Shown in pieces: positions 51,971 to 62,456 of a stretch of 64,000 bases of DNA; position 1 is the first letter of the stretch; every line of letters starts with the position of its first letter. The stretch is from assembly GCA_963580455.1 (NCBI GenBank), contig OY756962.1:11984001-12048000 (forward strand). The letters run 5' to 3'. The stretch comes from Euonymus europaeus. Taxonomy: Eukaryota; Streptophyta; Magnoliopsida; Celastrales; Celastraceae. The position numbers were made by a program, and so were the translations under genes. The notes beneath the pieces are model-generated. The model saw nothing but the letters and a program-made list of their open reading frames with translations, had not been told where the DNA came from and did not search any database.

Positions 51971-54140
51971 TGTGAAACCCCGACCCAAAAATTTTAGTTT
52001 TGAGTCGAAATACGGATTATCCGTGAGGTACGAAATCATAGAAAAATAGTTTTGGAGCTTGGTTCGGTAAATGGGGCATAACTTTTAGTATACATGTCCG
52101 TTTCGGGCCCGTAATATATCAAATCGAAGCTTGAACCGAGCCGGAAAATAAAAGTGAGAAAAACTGGGTTTCTGGAAAACAGGAACCGTCTGGACGGTTA
52201 AAACAGCCGTACGGACGGTTTGTGAAGGAACTGGGGCAGATTCATTTTTAGAGAAAATTTTGGTGCTGTGAACAGTAGACCGTCCGGACGGTCTAACGAG
52301 GCGTCCGGACGGTTAAGCCTACGAGGTGGGCAGAGTGTTGAGAGAACAGTGAAGCGTCCGGACGGTCACTTGGGGCGTCCGGACGGTTATCGGGAAATCA
52401 GTTTTTAAGCTTAGTTTTAGACATTTCCTGCATATTTTCTTCTTGGGAGCCCGACTAGAGAGAGAAAGTGAGAGAGAAGAAGAGAGAGAAGGAGATTTTG
52501 GCAAGAGATTGACTTGGAGATTGTGGATTGATGATCCTTGAAGCTAAGCAAGGAAGATTCATGGTTGATTCAAGTGATTTGGTAAGTTTTTCTTAGTTTT
52601 TGGAAATTCTAGGTTTTTCTAGATTTGCTAGATTCTTGAAGAGTTGAGTGCTATGTTTTAGATATGTTGTTTATAGGTTGATTTTGGATGTTTATGTAGA
52701 TTGGTTTGTGTTTTGGAGTTGAGTTGAGCTTGGAGTGAGTTGGAGGATTTTGGAAGGAATTTCTAGAGAGAGAAGTAAGTGATTTCGAATTTATTGATTT
52801 TAATTGATGTTTATATGAGTTGTGGTTGATTTATTGATGCTTGTGAGGGTTCGGTTATGCCACATTGTAGGTTTGGGCAAACCGAAACCCTAGGAACAAA
52901 ATTTGGGAAATTGTGGTAATTTACTCGACACGAGGTAGGGGATTTCCAACCATACTTTCTATCGTTCGTTTTCGATATGTAAAGAGCTTTTCGATTCCTC
53001 ATTGGTCGTTCCATTTGTGTTTCCGCCTTAATTGCTCCTAAGGGGAAACGAACCCTAATTGTGATTCTTGTTGATTCTTGATGTTGCATGACCCGAGTGT
53101 GTGTGTTCCATCTCCTATGGACACGATGTGATTTCCGTTCATGCATCATGGTAGTTATGTATATATATATGTAGGTTGTTCATATATATATCTATTCAGC
53201 ATGTCATGACATAATGCATTAGAGTTGCATGGGGGACCGGGTATGGACTCGGAAACCTTTAGGTTTCTTGAAAGCTACTTGGGGGGATGACGAGGTGATG
53301 AGAGTTACCACTGAGTCATGTGAACTCCAAGTAGGATAACGCACCAGGGGTAAGGTCAAGAGTGACTTGCCTTGTGGGGTGCGGGCGTGATAGGTTCACG
53401 CAACCGGTTGATCCTAGGAGTGGTTGGTTGTGGTGAGCTTGCTCCCGTGCAATATTTCATTGAGTTGCAATGATATTGTGGTTGTTATGCTCCGAAGGGG
53501 TTATCCGGGTAAATGTTGATGTGAATTGTTGAGTATACGTTCATGTGGTAGGAACATATTGATGCATTACTTTCCTTTGGTTCAGCTTATATTGATGTTT
53601 ACTTCATACCCTACTGAGCTTCTAGCTCACTCATTTACTTTCTTCCTTCCACAGGAGACACTGGTACGGGTACTGGTGCTGCGGATCGGTGAGCAGGTCA
53701 TGACATGGATGGCCCTGGATAGAATAGGGTGCTAGAGATATACTCTATGCATGTGGGTGTACGTAGTATATCTATGTTGAGAGAATATAACCATTTGGCA
53801 CTGTGGTGCTTGTATGTGGATGTAGATGTTGATTTATGGTTATATTTGATGTTTTATAAATCTGTGTGTTGACTTATATGTGATGCCATCAGTTTGTGCA
53901 TGCTGGTAGTGGATGGCCTGAGGCCTAGGGTCAGGATTGCATGTGGTTGAGGCCCGAGGCCTATGTTTGCTAGGTTGCTAGTGTGATGTTGTTGTTGCTG
54001 CGTTTCTGATGCAGGTGGGCGCTCTCCGATATACGGGGAGGTGCCGCCGGATTTCCGGTTGATCCCGGATGTTCACACTAGTGACCTAGGAAGGGTGCGG
54101 AGAGAGCACCCAGTCGTGTCCCTGGAAACGGGGCGTGACA
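51971..54140 (+). repeat. 3' LTR of the chromovirus (2170 bp)
   Basis: Near-identical to the 5' LTR, same ends, followed by CAACC. The first palindrome pair is mutated (CGTCTGGACG at 52187, CGTACGGACG at 52208), while the other two pairs (52281/52302 and 52355/52376) are perfect and keep the 21-bp spacing. The last 20 bases before GGGGCGTGACA hold four further differences from the 5' LTR. Confidence 0.95.
52187..52385. promoter_or_regulatory. Palindrome pairs in the 3' LTR
   Basis: Six sites at 52187, 52208, 52281, 52302, 52355 and 52376, each pair 21 bp apart. Four are perfect CGTCCGGACG; the first pair has one substitution per site. Confidence 0.75.
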
Positions 54141-56775
54141 CAACCTTTCTTCTTAATTTGACAAAACCATTAAAAGCACCTATATCAAGGGAGTTGAGCA
54201 ATTTCGAACCGTCAAAGTTGATAGGTGTAGACTTTTTATTGTTATTTTACGTAAAATTTGACAAATATAGCCTTCATAGATTGTTTTGATGACAAAAGAC
54301 ACATTTTGTATCTCAAAATGGACAAAACCATTAAACAATCCTTCATGTGGAGAGTTGAGTAATTTCAAACCATCGAAGGTCATAGGTGTAGAGTTTTTAT
54401 TCTTATTTTACGTAAAATTTGACAAATATTGGCTTCATAGATTGTTTTGATGACAAGAGATACACTTTCTATCGCAAAATGGACAAAACCATTAAACATC
54501 ATCCGTGGAGAGAGTTGAGCAATTTCGAACAGTCAAAGTTGATAGGTGTAGACTTTTTTTTGTTATTTTACGTAAAATTTGAAAAATATTGGCTCAATAG
54601 ATTGTTTCGATGACAAAAGACACACTTTCTATCTCAAAACAAGGAAAACTGTTAACAATTCTTCATGTGGAGAGTTGAGTAATTTCAAACCATCAAATTT
54701 GATAGGTGTAGAATTTTTATTGTTATTTTACGTAAAATTTGACAAATATAGGCTTCATAGATTGTTTCTATGACAAAAGACACACTTTCTATCGCAAAAT
54801 GGAAAAAACCGTTAAAAATCCTCTATGGAGAGAGTTGAGAAATTTTGAACTATCAATGTTGATAGGTGAACACTTTTTATTGTTGCCTTATGTTCTAATT
54901 TAGTAGCATTGGATTCGTAGATTGTTTCGTTGTCAAAAGAACAACTTTCCTTCTTAATTAGACAAAATTGTTAAAAGCACCTCTATCAAGGGAGTTGAGC
55001 AATTTCGAACAGTAAAAGTTGATAGGTGTAGACTTTTTATTGTTATTTTACATAAAATTTGACAAATATAGGCTCCATAGATTGTTTCGATGACAAAAGA
55101 CACACTTTCTATCTCAAAATGGACAAAACCTTTAAAAATCCTTCATGTGGAGAGTTGAATAATTTCAAACAATGAAAGTCGATAGGTGTAGAGTTTTTAT
55201 TGTTATTTTATGTAAAATTTAACAAATATAGGCTTCATAGATTATTTCGTTGTCAAAAGAACAAATTTTCTTCTTAATTAGACAAAATCGTTAAAAGCTC
55301 CTCTATCGAGAGAGTTGAGCAATTTCGAACCGTCAAAGTTGATATGTGTAGACTTTTGATTGTTAGTTTGGGTAAAATTTGACAAATATAAGCTCCATAG
55401 ATTGTTTCGATGACAAAAGACACTTTCTATCTCAAAACGAAGAAAACCGTTAAAAAATCCTTTATGTGGAGAGTTGAGTAATTTCAAACCATCAAAGTTG
55501 ATGGGTGTAGAATTTTTATTGTTATTTTACATAAAATTTGACAAATATAGGCTCCATAGATTTTTTCGATGACAAAAGACACACTTTCTATCTCAAAATG
55601 GACAAAACCGTTAAAAAATCCTTCATGTGAAAAGTTGAATAATTTCAAACAATCAAAGTCGATAGGTGTAGAGTTTTTATTGTTATTTTATGTAAAATTT
55701 AACAAATATAGGCTTCATAGATTGTTTCATAGATTGTTTCGTTGTCATAAGAACAAATTTTCTTCTTAATTATACAAAATCGTTAAAAGCTCCTTTATCG
55801 AGAGAGTTGAGCAATTTCGAACAGTCAAAGTTGATATGTGTAGACTTTTGATAGTTAGTTTGGGTAAAGTTTGACAAATATAAGCTCCATAGATTGTTTC
55901 GATGACAAAAGACACACTTTCTATCTCAAAACAAAGAAAATCGTTAAAAAATCCTTCATGTGGAGAGTTGAGTAATTTCAAACCATCAAAGTTGATGGGT
56001 GTAGAATTTTTATTGTTATTTTACATAAAATTTGACAAATATAGGCTCCATAGATTGTTTCGATGACAAAAGACACACTTTCTATCTCAAAATGGATAAA
56101 ACCGTTAAAAATCCTCCATGGAGAGAGTTGCGCAATTCCGAACCATCAATGTTGATAGGTGAACACATTTTATTGTTGCTTTATGTCCCAATTTAGTAGC
56201 ATTATATTTGTAGATTGTTTCGTTGTCAAAAGGACAACTTTGCTTCTTAATTGGACAAAATCGTTAAAAGCAGCTCTATCGATAGAGTTGAGCAATTTTG
56301 AACCATCAAAGTTGATAGGTGTAGACTTTTAATTGTTATTTTAGGTAAAATTTGACAAATATAGACTCCATAGATTGTTTCGTTGACAAAAGACACACTT
56401 TTTTATCTCAAAATAGATAAAATTGTTAAAAAATCCTTCATGTGGAGAGTTGAGTAATTTCAAACCATCGAAGTTGATAGGTGTAGAGTTTTTATTGTTA
56501 TTTTACGTGAAATTTGACAAATATAGGCTCCATAGATTGTTTCGATGAAAAAAGATACACTTTCTATCTCAAAATGGACAAAACCGTTACAAAATCCTTC
56601 ATGGAAAGAGTTGAGCAATTTCGAACCATCAAGGTTGATAGGTGAACACTTTTTATTGTTGATTTATATTCTAATTTAGTAGCATTGGATTCATAGATTG
56701 TTTCGTTGTCAAAAGAACTACTTTCCTTCTTAATTAGACAAAACCGTTAAAAGCACCTATATCGAGGGAGTTGAG
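54141..56775 (-). repeat. ~160-bp satellite, inverted block (right part)
   Basis: Continues the inverted satellite after the chromovirus with the same two diverged monomer classes. A local dimer- to tetramer-scale repetition is visible: the TTAGTTTGGGTAAAATTTG variant near 55365 recurs near 55855, and a short duplication of CATAGATTGTTTC occurs near 55722-55740. It is cut at 56775 after GGGAGTTGAG by the next element. Confidence 0.9.
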
Positions 56776-58345
56776 TGTTATGTCGTTAGTAACAATTTAA
56801 AATAACCTCACAAATGTACAACTAATATATAGTGAACATGTAAGAGTCGATCCCACAAGGAGTGATGCTAATAGATATTCAATCTAACACTTGAATATAA
56901 TTGATACAATTATAAAAGGGGAAAAAAGGTTAAGAAATTGACATTAAGAATAAGAATGAGAATTGATATTAATGAAAACAATAGTTAAGACTCACTATCC
57001 ACCACAAGGTCATGGTCAAACTCAAGTTGTATGATTCTCTCTTAATTGCATGTAAAGTGTATGGCGTCTACCTCATTACGTGTATTCTTAATTGAAATCT
57101 AGCATGGCGTCTGCATCAATCAACAATCAAGAATCCAATAAGAGTAAAGAGAATATGAATGTCACAAGAATCCTAATACATGGTATTTGTACTTAGGTAT
57201 TCAAGAATTGATTTTTCATAATTCGTTTTCAACTGAATTATATGTTGGAAGAAAAAACATATTCAACAAGGCAATTGACCATGTTCTACAAAAATTAATT
57301 CCAGTACATGTTTCAAAGTTAGCTACTCAAAGAAACACAATACTAGAACTCACATAACATGGAAAAATCAAAATCATCATGCTTGTAGAAATTGAAATCC
57401 ACACAACTTATAAAATTGAAATCATGGTTAGGGCTTCAAGACAAGCCCTAACTAATAAGAGTTTAGTTATACATAACCAAATAAAAGATGAAACATAAAA
57501 ACATAATTACAAACACAAGTACAAACACAAGCCTTGTTTTCTTCTTTTCCTTCTCCTCTTTTTGCTTCCACTCCTTCTCCTCCTTTTTCTTCTTCTCCTA
57601 CTCCTCTCTATTTATAGAGAAAATGAGCACATAGTGGAGGAGTTAGTGCCATCTTTTGGTGGTGGATTGTCCATCAAATTCGTGTGGTGGATTGTCCACT
57701 CTTTGAATGGAAATGGAATCATTAATGACATCAACTTCCAATTACACACTAATCTTGCAACTGCATTCTAGGCCTAAACGAAGCCTATTATGAACTTGAA
57801 CCCTTCATCAGACGCTCAAGTTATGGGCTTCTAAAGATCTGGTATGCAAACAGAAATTCTGCTTCGGATTTAACTTCCAAACTTGACTTCGGGGCAACCT
57901 TTAGAGGCCCAAATGAACTCCGATTTTTGTGAACCAACACTTCCTGCAAAGCTTGAAGTGTCCTCTAAAAATTTACTGAAGATCAAATCTCATTCCGACA
58001 GCTCTTACCACCTCTTAACCTGCAAATCATCCAAGAAGATCTTAAGTACAATAATCTTCTTGGCCTCAACTCCATATTCTCACAGGGTATAAACGGATTT
58101 CTGGGCTATGAATTTCTCTCATGGAGTTGGAAAATAGATATGCACTCAGAAGAAAAGTCAACTTAAGGACAAACAAATAAACAAACATTGATCAAATGAT
58201 AGGTATATTAGCTGTCTAGAACTTCCACCTGTCTTACCACAAACCTGCTTTGGAATTCTATTGATCAAAATTTTCCAATTGACAAACTAATAGAGCCTTA
58301 TTACAGAAAAACTTATCTACTGACGAATGATGAATACACATAACA
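56776..58345 (-). mobile_element. LTR of an Athila/Tat-type element (outer element, 3' LTR)
   Basis: The satellite stops after TTGAG and a 1570-bp block follows, with ends TGTTATGT and ACATAACA forming an 8-bp terminal inverted repeat. A strong minus-strand TATA box lies at 57610-57616 inside CTCTATAAATAGAG. Near the left end, GATCCCACAAGGAGTGATG is typical of the U5 part of Athila/Tat LTRs. A long purine tract on the minus strand abuts the right end, so this is the 3' LTR of a minus-strand element. The rest of that element is displaced by the next insertion or lies beyond the window. Confidence 0.65.
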
Positions 58346-58430
58346 ATTTTTTCTTTTTTTCTGTCTTCTTTCTTTTTGTTTTTTTTTGTTTTTCATCATT
58401 CTTTTTTTCCTTTTCTTTTTTATGTCTCGA
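58346..58430 (-). other. Long polypurine tract (minus strand) next to the outer LTR
   Basis: The plus strand is nearly pure T and C for about 80 bases, with several TTTTTTT runs, directly at the right LTR end. Read on the minus strand it is an A/G tract just before the LTR, the expected place for plus-strand priming. It is longer than most such tracts. Confidence 0.5.
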
Positions 58431-58705
58431 ATTCATAATATAGAACATCTCAAACAAAGGCCCAATAAAAGTACAACATTGTTCTCAAACATTGATCAAT
58501 ATCATCCTCAGCATTCATCCAATCATTCCAAAAACCATGTAATGGTGTTCATTGACAGCAATTATCCATTTCAAAAGATCAATACAAGTTCATAAGTTGT
58601 TTACTCATTTCTCTACACTCATTTGTGCTTTAATAAGAAAATTGTCTTAGTCATATGCATTATCATCCATCTTACCACAAGACTTAGTATTGGTGGAAAA
58701 AAATG
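58431..58705 (-). other. Non-coding remnant of the outer element's 3' region
   Basis: AT-rich sequence with no credible coding frame, between the purine tract and the start of the next LTR. By position it belongs to the 3' untranslated part of the outer minus-strand element. Confidence 0.4.
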
Positions 58706-59918
58706 TGTTAAAAGTTGCTTTCTAATAATCCAGATAAAAAAATTGACTCAAATGATCGATTATTTTAATCACAATTAACTTTGCAATTCAAATATCGACA
58801 GGTTTAACCCAATCGCAAGAGTACGTGTCGAAGATTAGTAACAATGGAATGGGATCGAATCCTCAAGGACTGTATTAATCACAAGCTAACAAATCACGGT
58901 AATGCAAATTGATAAAGAATAAATCAGAATTTAAATTATAATCCAATAGAAATAAATCTAGCTTAGATCTGGCGTGTCAAATACCTCCCCTTATACACAT
59001 AGATTAATACGTAAGCACACAATTTAAGAATTTAATGCTGTCAGTCAAAAGGCCTTGGTCCAGCTACAATCAACTAGATTTCCCTAAACAACGATCCTGA
59101 CTTTGGTCTAGTTGCAAGATCTTTTCTTATTAGAGGAGTCTTGGTTTGGTCTCTCCTAAGAACATCCTAAAATAAGCATGAGCACTAGGAAATCGACAAA
59201 CGCATAACCTAAGGTAACAATCACCTAATCGATTATGTTCAATATTCCCAAAACTTGGATCTTACGCAAGCTCTTGTCACTTCGTCAAACACCGGGTCAT
59301 GGTCAGCCGAATATGTCTGACTAACAATACCTAGAATTAAGATGTTGATCAGGCATACAAAATTATGGGCAATAACTTGAAATTCTGAGAGTAGTGAATT
59401 AAACTCAGTCTGATTGTCAATTGAATCTGTGCACAAGGTTTTGGTACAAGAACTTACCAAACCTAGCTAGAAAAGAATTTATCTACTCATAACAATAATA
59501 ATAAAAGCAAACATAATAATAATCACTGTTCAATTTCAGGAAGAGTGACAAAGATTTGATGCTCCAATGTTGTTGTTGACTCTTCTCAACCTTGCTGCCT
59601 TTGATTCTCCTTGGTATTCTGTTCTGCCGTCACTCTCCTAGCAGCTGTCCCCTCTTAATTCTTAGGGTTTCTTCTTTAAGTATCAATCCCATGATCCAAT
59701 AAGCCCCTGCCATGTCAGCTCAACTTTTGTGGAGAAATAAACTCGTGTCCTGCGGCCGCGCCCAGGCTGCAAATGTCGGGATCAGCTTAATTATAGCTCT
59801 TTCGTTCAACTCTAGTACCTGTTCACAAAAATACCCAAAAGAGGTAGAAACTATATCAATACCAATCAAAAATTAACTCTTTAAACACCAATAATTAGGT
59901 GCTTTTCAACACCTAACA
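58706..59918 (-). mobile_element. LTR of a second Athila-type element (inner element, 3' LTR)
   Basis: Ends TGTTA (58706) and TAACA (59918) form an inverted repeat around 1213 bp. On the minus strand it begins TGTTAGGTGTTGAAAAGCAC, preceded by the purine-rich GTTTGGGAGAATTT. Near its left end, GATCGAATCCTCAAGGACT and GACACGTACTCTTGCG (read on the minus strand) match the U5 style of Athila/Tat LTRs. The left target duplication would be AAATG; the right partner is beyond the window. Ends are inferred from the short inverted repeat. Confidence 0.6.
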
Positions 59919-60567
59919 AAATTCTCCCAAACTAACATTTTGCTTGTCCTCAAGCAACCACAATAATACTCAAAATCAAGGCACCATTTTAGGAAATCCA
60001 TAGTTTAATGTTGAAATCAACAGCCATAATCTGGACACACAAGCACTTCATTATCATAACCATGAAAAAGCATCCAGCAGAAAAGTGCACTTTGTTCACT
60101 ACTACTCAATATACATGATTAATTCACACTCTCACACTGATTCACACCATTGCATGTATGTATTTTTTTTTTTCTGTTTCACTCAAGTGTTTGAAGGTTA
60201 GTGTTTCTCTCATATGGATGCATTAACTGCAGCCATAAGCTTGCATGTGAACCAATACAATTGCCTACTCCTAATGTGTTCAATATATCAAAAGGACTTG
60301 AGACTTAAAATATGGCAAAAAGGATTGGCTAAGAAAAACGGGTAAGCAAAACCACGTAGTTAATTAGAACATCCACAGTACAAAGATTGGGCCAAAAACA
60401 TAGCAGATACATACAAATGTAGGTAAATAAGAGGCAATGAAAATATGCATCAAACATGTCTGGGAATTTAAACATAATGGGCAGCCAATAGGAGACTATC
60501 CTATGTCTCTACTAAACACCAAAATATTGCTGCCCCACCAACTTGTTTAATGATTTTCTTCACTCTT
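59919..60567 (-). other. 3' untranslated region and purine tract of the inner Athila element
   Basis: Between the LTR and the env-position ORF. It begins with the tract GTTTGGGAGAATTT (minus strand) and GAGGACAAGCAAAATG, wording typical of the 3' end of Athila/Tat elements. The rest is AT-rich and non-coding, with a T-run near 60157. Confidence 0.5.
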
Positions 60568-61689
60568 TCATGGCAGAGTCCACTCCTGAATGAGGTCAAA
60601 CATCTCCTGCTGCTTGGCTTCATAACGCTGCTTGAACTCCTTCATAACCTGCAATAATCCATCCATATTGCTCTGCATCCCATCCACAACAGAGACTAAT
60701 TTGTCCAGCTGCCCCATCATTTTCTCCTGAACCAATTTAGCCTGCTCAAAACCGGTACCAAACATAGCTAATTTATCTTCCACAGCCTTCAATCTCTCAG
60801 CTAACTCACCCACCTGCTCACCTGAATTCTCCTTTACCACTGTACCACTTGAACCAGCCTCATCTCTGCTAATGACCTTCTGCTGCTGCCTTACCAATTG
60901 CACTTCACTTCTTTCCCACCAAGTCCTATTTAGAGGGGCCTTCCTCTTCTCAGTTGTATCCAAAGGCTCAGGCCCAATCCCCTCACTCAAACACAGAGAA
61001 GTGATCAACACTCCAAATGGTAAAATCTGCCCCACATTCTTAGTTACCTTCACTCTCACAATGTGGTCATAAATTATAGTAGCCATACAAAAGTTCATCC
61101 TACATACTATAGCATACATCAAGTAGCATGTTTTTGCATTCACAGAGGACATGTGAGAAACAGGTATCACATTCCTAGATACTATCTGAGCCAGCAGTCT
61201 ATATGGCTGCAACAAATCAACATATGCAATCACATTTTTACTTGAATCTATTTCTTCCCGACCGCTCAATAGATCAACAACCACACTCCACTCTGGCCAC
61301 ACTGTACCAAAATCAGAAGTACCAAAATCTTTGAACCTAAAACTAGGTTTTTTCACAGGGTCAGGCAGTTTCATAATAATACTAATTCTCCTTGCATTAA
61401 AGAAAAATTGCTTTCCTCTAACATATGCTACACAGTGATTATCATTCACAACCAAATTAGCATAAAACTCATGAGTTATATTGATACTAGATACCCCAGG
61501 CACTGATGCAATAGGCAACCAACCCCTCTCCTCTAAAATCGAATACCAGCTTACCTAAGCAAAATCACCAATGGCCACATGCCTCTCGATGTGTAAACCT
61601 CTATTCTTCCATACCTCCTCATACTCTGTTTGAGCCTCTGGTGTCACAAATTGCTCCATCACAGCATCATCATCGCCAGAAGCCTGCAT
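60568..61689 (-). pseudogene. Env-position ORF, putative plant transposon protein domain, one in-frame TAG
   Basis: This is the ORF that follows pol in Athila-type elements; its function is unknown, and it is sometimes called env-like. Reading from ATG at 61687-61689, the frame is open for 44 codons (including TEYEEVWKNRGLHIERHVA), meets TAG at 61555-61557, then stays open for about 328 codons to 60568. The open part contains EFYANLVVNDNHCVAYVRGK and ISIIMKLPDP, matching from memory the plant transposon protein family (Pfam PF20167-like). About residues 230-310 of the 61518-60568 frame are heptad-rich (GELAERLKAVEDKLAMF onward), consistent with a coiled coil. I see no clear signal peptide or transmembrane segment, so a true envelope role is not supported. 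Confidence 0.65.
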
Positions 61690-62456
61690 TTTCCTTATTC
61701 TCACATATACACCACTGGGCACTCCTTGCATAATTCTTTACCTGCTTGCTCAACCCCATACACCTCTGACCATCTCAGTCACTTCCCAATTTTCCAATGA
61801 ATCCACTCCTCTACAATCCCCTATTGGCATTCCATTTTTTCCAAATAACCGACACGCATGATACATGCACGGAAGGATATGGGATATGTTATAGGTATCA
61901 CACACATATGAGGTCATTTACGAAAATAAGGTCACAAAAATATGGGCATCATGGGTGGTCAAAAAGGGAATAAGAGATACCTTCACCATACACATGAAAC
62001 ACATTAGAGCAATTTTTTGTGTATGGTATCATGCAAGTTCTAGCTAAACAGCTCCATGACATCCATTCACACCAAATCTCTGAAGGCTCCTCACACGGAT
62101 TTATTTTTGGTGTGCAATTAATATGTATATCGAGTAGCCCTTCATCACAAATAAATGTGAAACTTCTCATACTAGCTACTAGAACATGTCATGAAAAATC
62201 AGCACTAGGAGGCCATAAAAACAACTTTGGATGCATAGTGCAAAATTGCAAAACTTTCGTCAAAAATTCCCCTCCCCCAAACTGAAAGTCAGCATTGTCC
62301 TCAATGTCAAAAGATAATTGCAATAAAAGAAACAACAAAGAAATGGAAGCAAAGGAAAAGGAGACTTATCTTGTAGAAATAGATGCTCCTTCGCATGGGT
62401 TACCTCCCATGGAGTGCTGAATTTAATGTCTTTAGCCGGACTTAGTCAGATCATGG
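61690..62456 (-). other. Spacer between pol and the env-position ORF
   Basis: No credible gene. It holds a purine tract on the minus strand, TTTGGGGGAGGGGAATTTTT (62263-62282 region), of the kind reported between pol and env in Athila-group elements, where a second plus-strand primer or processing site has been proposed. Confidence 0.5.

Larger units (their letters stand above)
44844..54140 (+). mobile_element. Full-length Ty3/gypsy chromovirus (Tekay/Del-like), target duplication CAACC
   Basis: A 9297-bp LTR retrotransposon flanked by CAACC at 44839-44843 and 54141-54145. The order is LTR, primer site, gag, pol (PR-RT-RH-IN-chromodomain-like tail), purine tract, LTR, as in plant chromoviruses. 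The satellite reads through seamlessly if the element and one CAACC are removed. The coding region carries at least three frame-breaking lesions and an integrase active-site change, so it cannot move on its own proteins. The clade is assigned by the integrase-chromodomain organisation and the methionine-tRNA-type primer site; a tree would be needed to place it firmly. Confidence 0.95.

Noticed and set aside
57562..57771. Leucine-rich open frame (LLLLLFLLLLLL) that looks like a membrane peptide
   Set aside because: It is a CT-rich stretch of an LTR on the strand opposite to transcription, next to the minus-strand TATA box.
58386..58595. Phenylalanine-rich frame starting in a T-rich tract
   Set aside because: It is the complement of the presumed purine tract, with no protein features beyond low complexity.
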